This document shows, piece after piece, positions 16,255 through 25,848 of a stretch of DNA of 64,000 nucleotides (positions are counted from its first letter, which is position 1; every line of letters starts with the position of its first letter). Source of the DNA: Planctomycetota bacterium (lineage in GTDB: Bacteria; Planctomycetota; UBA1135; GCA-002686595); the NCBI GenBank assembly GCA_016709875.1, contig JADJLZ010000002.1, forward strand, positions 434,001 to 498,000, in the 5' to 3' direction. The notes below the pieces were generated by a model. That model was not told the origin of the DNA. It made no database searches and saw only the letters and a list, made by a program, of their open reading frames with translations. A program made the translations under genes and the position numbers.

Positions 16255-17270
16255 GCCTGCGCCTGCGCATCCTGGTCGTCGAAGGCCAGCACACGGCGGG
16301 TCAGGCGATCGCCGGCCTGTTGCGCCGCCGCGGTCACTCGGTCGAGTTGGTCGCGAGCGCGGAAGACGCGTTGGCGGCCGCGCCGGCCGACGTGCTCGTC
16401 AGCGACCTCGATCTCCCGGGCGCTTCCGGCCTGCAACTGCTCGAGGAATTGCGCCGCCGCGGCGCCCGCGCGCGCGTGGTCTTCGTCGGCGCGCGCCCCA
16501 CGTTCGACGAGAGCCGCCGCGCGCTCGAACTGGGAGCGACGGACCTGCTCTCGAAGCCCTTCCGCATGGGCGAGCTGGTCCGAGCGGTCGAGGCGGCGAG
16601 CGCCGAAGCCCTGCCTGAGGGTGCACCGACCGCCCCCGTGCCGAGCCGCGCTCGCGCACAGGAGGCGGAGCCCGCGATCCACGATCGCAGCTATTCCTCC
16701 AGCCCCGCGTGCGTCGAGCAGGCTGCGCGCGAACTCGCCGCGTACGCCCTGCGCTGTGGCGTCTCGCCCGCGGCGCGCGCACGCATCGGCAGCGCGGCCA
16801 GCGAGATCATCGACAACGCGCGCAGGCACGGCTACTGCCGCCAGCGCGGCAGCATCCGCGTCGAGGCCGAGCTCGACGGCGCCGACCTCAGCGTGCGCAT
16901 CAGCGACCAGGGCATCGGCTTCGATGCCTCTGCGCTCGACGCGAGTGGCCTGCACGACACGCTGCGCCACGGCATCGCCCGCGCGCGCGCACTCGCGGAG
17001 GAACTCGAGATCGAGAGCCGCCCCGAGGGCGGCACGCGCGTGCTGCTCGTCTTCCGCACGAGCCAGGTCGCGTTCGAGGAGGAGCACGGCATCGACCTCT
17101 CCGAGCTCGACTTCCTCGGCCCCGAGCTCTCGCGCCGGATCCTGAACTCGCTGCGCCAGGGCAAGGAACAAGACCTCTTCCACCTCTCCCCCGCTCTCGC
17201 GGTCGTGGTCGGCCGGCTGCTCGCCGGTCCCGATCCGCGCCCGAGCATCGAACAGGCCTTGTGGAGCTGA
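16251..17270 (+). CDS. Receiver domain fused to an RsbW-like ATPase domain
   Basis: This 339-residue protein joins a CheY-like receiver (about 5-115, acceptor aspartate 52 in LVSDLDLPGASG, lysine 102) to a HATPase_c_2 domain of the anti-sigma kinase type (about 150-270). That domain keeps the N box with E185 and N189 (SEIIDNARRHGY) and the G1 motif SDQGIGFD. The receiver is atypical: the usual acidic pair is reduced to E11, and the conserved Thr/Ser is glycine. A 65-residue C-terminal extension matches nothing I know. ATGA coupling to the degenerate kinase and a 3-base gap to the next gene place it in the flagellar superoperon. By analogy to RsbW/SpoIIAB it may bind or phosphorylate a partner under receiver control; the partner is unidentified. 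Confidence 0.8.
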   Translation: MSLRLRILVVEGQHTAGQAIAGLLRRRGHSVELVASAEDALAAAPADVLVSDLDLPGASGLQLLEELRRRGARARVVFVGARPTFDESRRALELGATDLLSKPFRMGELVRAVEAASAEALPEGAPTAPVPSRARAQEAEPAIHDRSYSSSPACVEQAARELAAYALRCGVSPAARARIGSAASEIIDNARRHGYCRQRGSIRVEAELDGADLSVRISDQGIGFDASALDASGLHDTLRHGIARARALAEELEIESRPEGGTRVLLVFRTSQVAFEEEHGIDLSELDFLGPELSRRILNSLRQGKEQDLFHLSPALAVVVGRLLAGPDPRPSIEQALWS

Positions 17271-17273
17271 CGC

Positions 17274-18155
17274 ATGGCGCTCGACGATTTCGACATCCAC
17301 GACGGTCCCGAGCAGCAGGCGACGCCTGCGGCCGCGGCGGCGCCGACCGCTGCCCCCGTGAGCGCGCAGGCGAAGAAGCCGGCGAGCTCCGAGGACGAGG
17401 ACCTGTTCGATTTCCCCATCGTCGAGATGAAGTTCGAGTCGGACGCGTCGAAGCGCCCGGCAGTCACCGGCGTGCCCGCCGCCGTCGCGGCAGCAGCCGC
17501 CACCCCCGCTCCGGCTGCCCCCGCTCCCGCCACGCCCGCCGCGACTGCGCCGGCTGTGGCACCCGTGACGGCGAGCGCGCCATCGAAGAAAGCTGCAGCC
17601 CCGACCGCGCACAAGGACGTCGCGCAGGCCGCACAGCTCGTGGACGACATCGAGGAAGTGCTCGGCAGCGAGAGCAAGCCGCGCAAGCACGCTCGCCGCG
17701 AGGGCGGTCGCCCCACCCCGACGCTCGTCGGGATCGCGCTGGTCGTGCTGACGAACATCCTGGGCGTGCTCTTCCTCTGGCGCAGTTCGGAGAGCTTTCA
17801 CGAAGGCGTGCAGGCGATGAGCCAGCAGATCGCCGAGAGCATGCGCCGCCAGGCGCTGATGCAGCCGCCTCCGGAACCGGAGCCCGCGCACACGAACCAG
17901 GACGGCAAGTCCCCCGCGCTGCACGCACCCGTGCCGCTCGAGGCTTTCGAGAAGGTCGCGCTGCAGCTCGCGCGCGAGGAGATCCAGGCCGGCGAATACG
18001 CAGCGGCGCGCCGCCGGCTCGCGCGCCTGCTCGCCGTCGCCGACCGCATCGAGGCCGAGTCACGCGAGGACATCGAGGCGGAAGCCTCGTTCCTGCTCGC
18101 GAACACCTACCGCCAACAGGCCGAAGCCGCCCAGGAAAAGGAGAAGACGCCGTGA
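17274..18155 (+). CDS. Single-span membrane protein with long Pro/Ala-rich cytoplasmic region
   Basis: This 293-residue protein of unknown family starts with an acidic DDFDIHDGP head. It has two alanine/proline-rich linkers (about 15-35 and 66-111), a positively charged patch (SKPRKHARREGGRPTPT), then one membrane helix at about 150-169. The remaining 120 residues are helical with Ala/Arg/Glu repeats (AREEIQAGEYAAARRRLARLL), reminiscent of one or two TPR units, and would be periplasmic. It is coupled by GTGA to the next gene, which encodes a secreted STN/TPR protein. That suggests an envelope complex in which this protein is the inner-membrane anchor. No function can be assigned. Confidence 0.75.
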   Translation: MALDDFDIHDGPEQQATPAAAAAPTAAPVSAQAKKPASSEDEDLFDFPIVEMKFESDASKRPAVTGVPAAVAAAAATPAPAAPAPATPAATAPAVAPVTASAPSKKAAAPTAHKDVAQAAQLVDDIEEVLGSESKPRKHARREGGRPTPTLVGIALVVLTNILGVLFLWRSSESFHEGVQAMSQQIAESMRRQALMQPPPEPEPAHTNQDGKSPALHAPVPLEAFEKVALQLAREEIQAGEYAAARRRLARLLAVADRIEAESREDIEAEASFLLANTYRQQAEAAQEKEKTP

Positions 18156-19603
18156 AGACCGCTTTCGCACTCCTCGCGCTGCTCCTGCCCGCGGCACCCG
18201 CGCCGGAAATCGACGTGCAGCTCAAGACCGTCGACGGCGAAGTCGTCTGCACGGTGCACACGCGCGGCGCCAAGCCGGGCGATGTGCTCGCCGAGATCGC
18301 GCGCAAGTCGGAACGCGTGCTCGTGGGCCCCGACGAGAACGACGCGGCCGATCTGATCCCGGTCTGGCTCGACGAGCGACCGCTCTCCTACGTCGTGCAG
18401 ACCATCGCCGCCTGCGCCGGCTGGCGCGCGCACCTCAACATCTCGCGCATCACGCTCGAACCCGATCTCGGCCGGGGCGACGACGCGCGCGCCTTCGAGG
18501 AGCAGTGCTTCGCCTCCACACTGCGCGCGATCCGCGCGCACCCCGATCACCCGCGCGCCGCGGAGGGCGGCATGGTGCTCGCCACGATCCACGAGAAGCA
18601 CGGCGACCTGCGCCGGGCCGAGAGCGAGTACACGGCCGTCGCGACGCGCTTTCCCGGCTCGAAAGAGGCGCCCGCGGCGCTGCTGCACTCCGGGCTGATC
18701 GATGAGCGCATGGGAGACTGGAACGCCGCCAAGCTGCAGTTCAGCACGCTCGCGAACCTGCCGCAGGAGCACCCCTACCAGGCGCGCGCGCGCCTCGAGA
18801 TCGCGCACTGCATGGCCGAGAGCGGCGACGGGCGCCAGGCGCTCTTCGTGCTCGACAGCATGGACAAGATCTTCCCCACCTCGCTCAGCAGCGAGCGCCA
18901 GTCGCGGCTCTACGTCCGCGCCCGCGCTCTGCTCGCTGCCCGGCGCGAAGGCGAAGCCGCCAAGGCGCTCAGCCTGGCCGACGAGCTCGGCCGCAACGAG
19001 GAGTGGGACGCGGACGCGATGGAGCTGCGCGCGCAGGTGCTCGCGCAATTCGGCCGCAGCGCCGAGTCCGCGCGCGCCTGGCTCGCGCTCGCGCAGAAAT
19101 CCGAAGGACAGGAACAGCAGCGCGCCTGGATCCAGGCTGCGCAGCAGTCGATGCAAGCCGGAGATTCGCTGGGCGTGCTCGCCGTGCAGCGCCTCGCCGC
19201 CGGCACGCACGCGGCGACCGCGATCGAGCCGCTGGCGGAGTCCTCGCGCAAGGACCTCGGTCTGGACAGCACTGACCTGCACGGCCTCGGCGGCGATCCG
19301 CTGGCGCAGGCGCGGCTGCTGCTGCTCCAGGAACACCAGCGCCAGGCGCTCACGCTGCTCGAGCCGCTCTACCAGCGGCGCGAGGAGCGCTCCGCCGACG
19401 AACGCCTCGAACTGGTCACGCTCTACGCCCGTGCCCTCGCCGGCGCAAAGACCGTCGACGACGCGGTGGCCGAATTGCGCCGCAACCTCGACACCTTCCC
19501 CGAGCCTGCCGCGCGCAAGCTCCTCTGCAGCACCGCCGGCGAACTCTACGAGGCCGCTGAACGCTACGACGACGCGGTGCGCGCTTTCGGAGGCCAACTC
19601 TGA
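18152..19603 (+). CDS. Secreted protein with STN-like domain and TPR repeats
   Basis: This 483-residue protein has a short N-terminal signal (MKTAFALLALLLPAAPAPE). Residues 38-105 look like a secretin/TonB short N-terminal (STN) fold (GAKPGDVLAEIARKSERVLV and PLSYVVQTIAACAGW). The remainder is a long helical array of TPR-like repeats, including RRAESEYTAVATRFPGSKEA and RLEIAHCMAESGDGRQAL. The GTG start overlaps the preceding stop (GTGA) and has AAAAGGAG upstream. STN domains usually sit in outer-membrane secretins or transducers; here it is attached to a TPR scaffold instead of a pore. The position between membrane-protein and flagellar-regulator genes suggests a periplasmic assembly or scaffold role, which is inference. 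Confidence 0.72.
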   Translation: MKTAFALLALLLPAAPAPEIDVQLKTVDGEVVCTVHTRGAKPGDVLAEIARKSERVLVGPDENDAADLIPVWLDERPLSYVVQTIAACAGWRAHLNISRITLEPDLGRGDDARAFEEQCFASTLRAIRAHPDHPRAAEGGMVLATIHEKHGDLRRAESEYTAVATRFPGSKEAPAALLHSGLIDERMGDWNAAKLQFSTLANLPQEHPYQARARLEIAHCMAESGDGRQALFVLDSMDKIFPTSLSSERQSRLYVRARALLAARREGEAAKALSLADELGRNEEWDADAMELRAQVLAQFGRSAESARAWLALAQKSEGQEQQRAWIQAAQQSMQAGDSLGVLAVQRLAAGTHAATAIEPLAESSRKDLGLDSTDLHGLGGDPLAQARLLLLQEHQRQALTLLEPLYQRREERSADERLELVTLYARALAGAKTVDDAVAELRRNLDTFPEPAARKLLCSTAGELYEAAERYDDAVRAFGGQL

Positions 19604-20436
19604 TGCCCAAGTACCGCACCACCTTCCTGCTCGTGCTCGGAACGGCTCTGTGCGTGCCCGGTCTGCGTTCGCAGGACAACGCAGCGAGCCTCGAGCGTTC
19701 GCTGGCCGAGACCAAGCGCGCGATCGAAGTGCTCGCCGGCATCCAGCGCGGCCTCGAGGCGCGCCATCCGGCGGCGATCGAGCTCGTGAAGCAGGCCACC
19801 GAGCCCGTCAGCGGCGAAGCCCGCGTGCGCGACAACCGCCTGGTGACGCTGCGCGATGAGGTCAACCGCCTGCAGGCGATGTCCGATCGCATGCAGGGTG
19901 CGAGCACGCAGGCGCGCGAGGTCGAGAGCACGCTCAACGCGAGCCCCGCCCGCAACGAGGAATCCGCGCCGCGCGTGCTGGTCACCACTGGACTCACCCA
20001 GGAGGCGCGCGAGGAACTCGTCGGCCTCTCGACGCCGGTGGCGCGCGGCACGCGCAGCACAACGCCCGTCGAGGAGAGCGGCTCCGCCCCCAGCACTCCC
20101 AAGGACGCCGGCGCCGCCGCCGCAGATCCGCTGCGCCAGGCGCAGGTGCTCTACCGCGCCGCACGCTACGAGGAGTGCGCCTACCTACTGCGTCGCCTGG
20201 AGGACCAGGCCGAACCCGCGTGGTGGCGCGCGCGCGCGCTCGAGCGCCTCGGGCGCGACGGCGAAGCACTCGAGTGCTACCGCCACGCGACGCAGATCGC
20301 GCCCAAGGATTCCACGCTTCAGAAGCGTGCCACGCAGGACCTCGAGTTCCTCGAGTGGAAGATCGACTTCAACAAGAAGCTCGCGGGCGACAAGCAGCCC
20401 GCCGCGGGCCAGGACACGGGAGCAAAGAAGCCGTGA
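19603..20436 (+). CDS. Secreted coiled-coil / TPR protein
   Basis: This 277-residue exported protein has a signal peptide at about 1-23 (FLLVLGTALCVPGLRSQ). A helical, probably coiled region follows (ASLERSLAETKRAIEVLAG to MSDRMQGASTQAREVEST). A low-complexity Ser/Thr/Pro linker around 130-170 leads to a C-terminal TPR-like pair (QAQVLYRAARYEECAYLLRR and GRDGEALECYRHATQIAPKD). Its ATG shares a base with the preceding stop (TGATG), and its stop overlaps the kinase start by GTGA, so it is translationally locked into the operon. No family was recognised. Architecture and neighbours suggest it works with the STN/TPR protein in the periplasm. Confidence 0.7.
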   Translation: MPKYRTTFLLVLGTALCVPGLRSQDNAASLERSLAETKRAIEVLAGIQRGLEARHPAAIELVKQATEPVSGEARVRDNRLVTLRDEVNRLQAMSDRMQGASTQAREVESTLNASPARNEESAPRVLVTTGLTQEAREELVGLSTPVARGTRSTTPVEESGSAPSTPKDAGAAAADPLRQAQVLYRAARYEECAYLLRRLEDQAEPAWWRARALERLGRDGEALECYRHATQIAPKDSTLQKRATQDLEFLEWKIDFNKKLAGDKQPAAGQDTGAKKP

Positions 20437-21635
20437 ACACCCTCCAGGACGCCACCACGGGTGAGATCGCAACCCTCGCCTCTGTCGTCGCCGAGACGCC
20501 GGAGCTCGCCGAGGCGCTGCAGACGCTCTCCTCCATCTCGGAGAACCTGCTCGCCTCCTACACCACGCTGGCCGCGCGCGCCGAGCGCATCGAGCGCCAG
20601 CTCGCGGCGACCAACGACGAGCTCGAGGCAGTGCTGCGCGCGCTCCCGACCGGTGTCGTGGTGCGCGACGGCTCGGGCCGCATCCGCCGCGCCAACCCGG
20701 TCGCCTGCGCGATCCTGGGGACGCGCGAGCACGAACTCGTCGAGGCCGGCACGCACCCGCTGCTGCTCGAGCGCCAGAGCTCCGGGCAGTCGCGTGAGCT
20801 CGTGCAGGAGGACGGCTCGGTGCGCATCGTCGAACAACGCTGCTCCCCCATCTGCGGGCCCCAGGGCAGCGACGCGGGCTCGGTCGAGATCCTCGACGAC
20901 CGCACGCAGGTCGTGCGCCTGACCGAACGCCTGTACTCGATGGACAAGATGGCCGCGCTGGGCACGATCGCCGCCGGGATCGCGCACGAGATCCGCAATC
21001 CCTTGAACGCGGTGCGCGGCTTCGCCGAACTGCTGCGCCGCGACACGCAAGGCGACGTGCAGCGCGGTCGCTGGGCCACGCGCATCTGCGAGGGCGTGGA
21101 CGAGGCCGACGCGATCATCTCGAGCATGCTGAGCTTCGGCGCTCCCGAGCGCCTGCGCCGCGAGTCGCTCGACGGCAGCGAGCTGATCGCAGACGCCGTC
21201 GCGCTCGCGCGCCGTTCGCTGCCCTCGGGCAGCGATGCCGCGAAGTGGAAGATCACGAGCGAGAACGCCTGCTCCGCCTTCCTTGGCGACCGCATCAAGC
21301 TGCGCCAGGCGCTGCGCAATCTCGTCGCCAACGCCCTCGAGGCCCAGCCCGTGGGCGGCAGCGTGCACGTCGGTTGCCGTCTCGACGGCGCCGAAGTGGT
21401 TTTCGACGTCTATGACGCCGGCCCGGGCATCGCGCCCGAGCATCGCCGGCGCGTGGCCGACCCGTTCTTCACGACGCGCGCCGAAGGCACCGGCCTGGGC
21501 CTCGCGCTCGTGCACACGATCGCCGAGCTGCATGGCGGCCGGTTCGAAGTCTCTCACACACCGGCGCCCCGCCAGCACGGCGGCGGCGCGCACATGATCC
21601 TCTCTCTCCCCTATTCCATCAACGAATCGAAGTGA
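20433..21635 (+). CDS. PAS histidine kinase, FlrB/FleS-like
   Basis: This 400-residue soluble NtrB-type sensor kinase has a helical N-terminus, then a PAS domain at about 65-160 (AVLRALPTGVVVRDGSGRIR). HisKA follows with the phospho-histidine at about 185 (GIAHEIRNPLNAVRGFAEL). The HATPase domain has its N box in NLVANALEAQ, G1 DAGPGIAPE and G2 GTGLGLALV. The GTG at 20433 overlaps the preceding stop and is supported by GGAG upstream. With the sigma-54 response regulator 8 bases downstream and flgB next, the pair matches the FlrB-FlrC (FleS-FleR) arrangement that switches on class III flagellar genes in other bacteria. Membrane segments are absent, so the signal is probably cytoplasmic, such as hook-basal-body completion. 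Confidence 0.88.
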   Translation: MNTLQDATTGEIATLASVVAETPELAEALQTLSSISENLLASYTTLAARAERIERQLAATNDELEAVLRALPTGVVVRDGSGRIRRANPVACAILGTREHELVEAGTHPLLLERQSSGQSRELVQEDGSVRIVEQRCSPICGPQGSDAGSVEILDDRTQVVRLTERLYSMDKMAALGTIAAGIAHEIRNPLNAVRGFAELLRRDTQGDVQRGRWATRICEGVDEADAIISSMLSFGAPERLRRESLDGSELIADAVALARRSLPSGSDAAKWKITSENACSAFLGDRIKLRQALRNLVANALEAQPVGGSVHVGCRLDGAEVVFDVYDAGPGIAPEHRRRVADPFFTTRAEGTGLGLALVHTIAELHGGRFEVSHTPAPRQHGGGAHMILSLPYSINESK

Positions 21636-21643
21636 GCCGAACG

Positions 21644-23071
<1,428 letters not shown>

Positions 23072-23102
23072 GGCGGCGGCCCGCATCGGAAAGGAGGCAA
23101 CC

Positions 23103-23462
23103 ATGGACATCGGCGGCGACAAGACACAACTACTGATCAAGCTGATGACGGCCACGTCCATGCGTGACCGTTGGATCTCGAACAACATCGCGAACCAAAG
23201 CGTCCCCGGCTACAAGCGCCGCGACGTGCACTTCGAGGAGCTGCTGCGCGACAAGCTCGCGCACCAGGACCCGAACCTGCTCGCCGTCAAGCCCGAGGTG
23301 GTCGTGGACACGAAGTCGCCGGCTGGCGCGGACGGGAACAACGTCGTGCTCGAAGTCGAAACGACGAACTCGCACGAGAACAAGCTGATGTTCGAGCTCT
23401 ACGCCACGATCTTCCAGAGCCGCATGGGGCTCATCGAGTCGGCGATCAGGGAATCGCGCTGA
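23103..23462 (+). CDS. flgB: Flagellar proximal rod protein FlgB
   Basis: FlgB is the innermost proximal-rod subunit of the basal body. The 119-residue product has the rod-family motif NNIANQSVPGYKRRDVHFEELL at residues 23-44 and the C-terminal helix with NSHENKLMFELYATIFQSR. Length is slightly below the usual 130. A near-perfect AAGGAGG lies 5 bases before the ATG. It starts the structural run flgB-flgC-fliE-fliF, a conserved order across bacteria. Confidence 0.95.
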   Translation: MDIGGDKTQLLIKLMTATSMRDRWISNNIANQSVPGYKRRDVHFEELLRDKLAHQDPNLLAVKPEVVVDTKSPAGADGNNVVLEVETTNSHENKLMFELYATIFQSRMGLIESAIRESR

Positions 23463-23479
23463 ACCAGGAGGCAACGACC

Positions 23480-23902
23480 ATGGGTGGAATCAACGAACTC
23501 TTCGGCGGCATGCGCGCCTCGTCTTCGGCCCTCTCGGCGGAGCGCACGCGCATCGACGTCATCGCGAAGAACATCGCCAACGCGGAATCGACCAGCATGC
23601 CCGACGGCAGCGGTCCCTACCGCCGCCAGGTGGTCAACTTCGCGCCCTTCCTCGACAAGGCGGGCAGCTCCGGCGCGCGCGTCGGGTCGATCACCTCGGA
23701 CAACGTGACGCCCTTTCCCGTGCTGCACGATCCCGGCCACAAGGACGCGGATCCGGCCACGGGCAACGTGCTCATGCCGAACGTGAACGTCGTCCAGGAG
23801 ATGGCGGACCTGATCCTGGCCATGCGCTCGTACGAGGCGAACCTCAACACGCAAGACAACTTCGTGAAGATGGCCGAGAGGGCGCTGCGCATCGCGCAGT
23901 GA
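23480..23902 (+). CDS. flgC: Flagellar proximal rod protein FlgC
   Basis: FlgC is a proximal rod subunit. The 140-residue product contains the rod signature AKNIANAESTSMPDG near residue 31, and ends with VVQEMADLILAMRSYEANLN and MAERALRIAQ, the standard FlgC C-terminal helix. The ATG at 23480 has AGGAGG 7 bases upstream and is the start that aligns with the family; the frame is open further upstream but that part runs inside flgB. It lies 17 bases after flgB and 25 before fliE. Confidence 0.95.
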   Translation: MGGINELFGGMRASSSALSAERTRIDVIAKNIANAESTSMPDGSGPYRRQVVNFAPFLDKAGSSGARVGSITSDNVTPFPVLHDPGHKDADPATGNVLMPNVNVVQEMADLILAMRSYEANLNTQDNFVKMAERALRIAQ

Positions 23903-23927
23903 GCTCGAGCCGCACTGGAGAACCAAG

Positions 23928-24284
23928 ATGATCGACCGCATCGGACAAGGATCGCTGGCGAAGAGCGCGATCGAGGCCGCGCTGAAGCGCCAGGCAGAGG
24001 CGCAGAAGCGCCTCGAGCAGGCGGCTTCGGCCCTCGACGGCTCGCAGCCGCGCAAGGCCGAGGAATCGAACTTCTCCAGCACGTTCGCAGAGGGCCTGCG
24101 CGACGTCGACTCGCAGGTCAAGCTCGGCGACAAGCTCACGCAGCAGGTGATCGAGGGCCAGGTGAACGACTTCGCCGAGGTCGCCGCCACGCTCAAGCAG
24201 ACCGATCTCGCTTTCAAGTTCGCTCTCGAAGTCCGCAACAAGTTCGTCGACGCCTACCGCGAAGTCATGCGGATGAGCGTCTGA
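23928..24284 (+). CDS. fliE: Flagellar hook-basal body protein FliE
   Basis: FliE connects the MS ring to the rod and is the first rod-type substrate exported. The 118-residue product has a helical N-terminus (SAIEAALKRQAEAQKRLEQA) and the conserved C-terminal block FAEVAATLKQTDLAFKFALE followed by VRNKFVDAYREVMRM. The latter two motifs are diagnostic. It lies between flgC and fliF with short gaps on both sides. Confidence 0.94.
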   Translation: MIDRIGQGSLAKSAIEAALKRQAEAQKRLEQAASALDGSQPRKAEESNFSSTFAEGLRDVDSQVKLGDKLTQQVIEGQVNDFAEVAATLKQTDLAFKFALEVRNKFVDAYREVMRMSV

Positions 24285-24303
24285 TCGCTGAGGCAACGGG
24301 ACC

Positions 24304-25836
24304 ATGAAAGACTTCCTCCAGGGACTGCTCGAGCAGATGAAAGCCGCCGGGCCGGCCACCAAGGCCGTGCTCGTGATGGGCCTGCTGCTCGTCGCCGGCC
24401 TGATCGGCTTCGCGACCTACTCGGCCAGCACGCCGCACTTCCGGCTGCTGTACTCGAGCCTCGACCCGCAGCAGGCCGCGGCCGTGCAAGCTGCGCTCGC
24501 GGGCGGCAACATCCGCTTCGAGGTCAGCCAGCCGCCGGGTCCGTACACGGTCCACGTCGAGGACACGCAGTACTACCAGGCGCAGAACCTGGTCGCGCTC
24601 GCCGGCGGCCTGTCGGTCGCCCCCGGTGGCATCCAGGCCAACCAGAGCGGCGCCAAGGACGTGTTCCTCTCGGCCAACGAACGCGCGCAGAACGCGCTCA
24701 AGCGCGAGTGGCAGGAGATGGAGAGCCAGCTGCTGCAGCTGGACTTCATCGCAGGCGCGCGCGTCAGCACCTCGATCCCCGAATCCAGCGTGCTGCGCAA
24801 GTCGAACCCGCTGACCGTCGCGGTCATGCTGCAGGTCGCCGCGGGCACGACGCTCACCCGCTCACAGGCCTCGACCGTCGCCAAGCTCGTGCGCTTCCGC
24901 TTCGGCGTCCCGCCCGAGAACGTGATGATCTCCGACCAGAACGGCTTCGGCCTGTGGGACGGCACGCAGCAGGACGAGCTCACCGCGGCCGCCAACGACG
25001 TCTTCGACCACAAGGCGCGCTACGACACCGAGATGGCCGCGCGCACGAACCAGGCCCTCGACCACGCCTTCGGCCCGGGACTGGCCTACATCGTGCTCGA
25101 CTCGACCTGGAGCCACCTGCGCACCGAGAGCATCAAGAAGACGCTCGACCCTGCGAACAAGGTCGTGACCTCGAAGGACGAGAAGAAGTCCTCGACGCCT
25201 TCCGACCAGGCGATCGGTCCAGTCAACGCCAGCGCGCCCCTCGCCAAGGCCGACCCCGCCACGACCACCGAATCGCGCCAGACCACCGCCGTCGGCGAGG
25301 AGACCAGCCACAGCGTCGATGACGCACCGACGCTCGAGCGCCTGACGGTCTCGCTGATGCTCGACGAGAGCCTCAAGGACAAGCAGGCACAGCTTGAGGA
25401 GTTCGTCAAGAACTCGGTCGGCTTCAAGGACGATCGCGACGGCAAGATCGCCTCGGTGGTGACTCCCTTCGCCACCATGCGCGACGACAAGGGCGAGCTC
25501 AAGAAGCCGGTCGAGCCCGAAAAGGTCGAAGCGCCCTCGCGCACGCTGGAAATGCTGCTGCAGCGCGGCGTCGAGATCGCCGCCGCAGTGATCTTCCTCT
25601 TCGTGCTGCTGCGCGCGCTGAAGACCGCCCCGCGCTCGCTCACCTCCGACGAGCCCGGCAGCGTCGGCAACGACCCGATCGCCGCGCTCGCGGCGGCCGA
25701 GGAGATCGAGGACCCGCGTCTGCGCGAGATGGTCGCCCGACGCCAGATCGACGAGCTCATCCGCAACGATCCCGAGCGCGTCTCGACGATCCTCTCGCGC
25801 TGGGCCGCCGACGAGGAACGCGCCGCGCGCGTCTGA
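24304..25836 (+). CDS. fliF: Flagellar MS-ring protein FliF
   Basis: FliF forms the MS ring in the inner membrane. The 510-residue product has an N-terminal membrane helix at about 20-40 (VLVMGLLLVAGLIGFATYS). The YscJ-like ring-building domains follow (LLYSSLDPQQAAAVQAAL; ESSVLRKSNPLTVAVML), with a Ser/Thr/Ala-rich loop at about 290-340. A second membrane helix lies near 420-438 (GVEIAAAVIFLFVLLRAL). The cytoplasmic tail ends with IDELIRNDPERVSTILSRWA, the FliG-binding segment. The length is slightly shorter than enteric FliF because the periplasmic loop is short. It precedes fliG by 12 bases. Confidence 0.95.
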   Translation: MKDFLQGLLEQMKAAGPATKAVLVMGLLLVAGLIGFATYSASTPHFRLLYSSLDPQQAAAVQAALAGGNIRFEVSQPPGPYTVHVEDTQYYQAQNLVALAGGLSVAPGGIQANQSGAKDVFLSANERAQNALKREWQEMESQLLQLDFIAGARVSTSIPESSVLRKSNPLTVAVMLQVAAGTTLTRSQASTVAKLVRFRFGVPPENVMISDQNGFGLWDGTQQDELTAAANDVFDHKARYDTEMAARTNQALDHAFGPGLAYIVLDSTWSHLRTESIKKTLDPANKVVTSKDEKKSSTPSDQAIGPVNASAPLAKADPATTTESRQTTAVGEETSHSVDDAPTLERLTVSLMLDESLKDKQAQLEEFVKNSVGFKDDRDGKIASVVTPFATMRDDKGELKKPVEPEKVEAPSRTLEMLLQRGVEIAAAVIFLFVLLRALKTAPRSLTSDEPGSVGNDPIAALAAAEEIEDPRLREMVARRQIDELIRNDPERVSTILSRWAADEERAARV

Positions 25837-25848
25837 TCGCCCCCCGCC

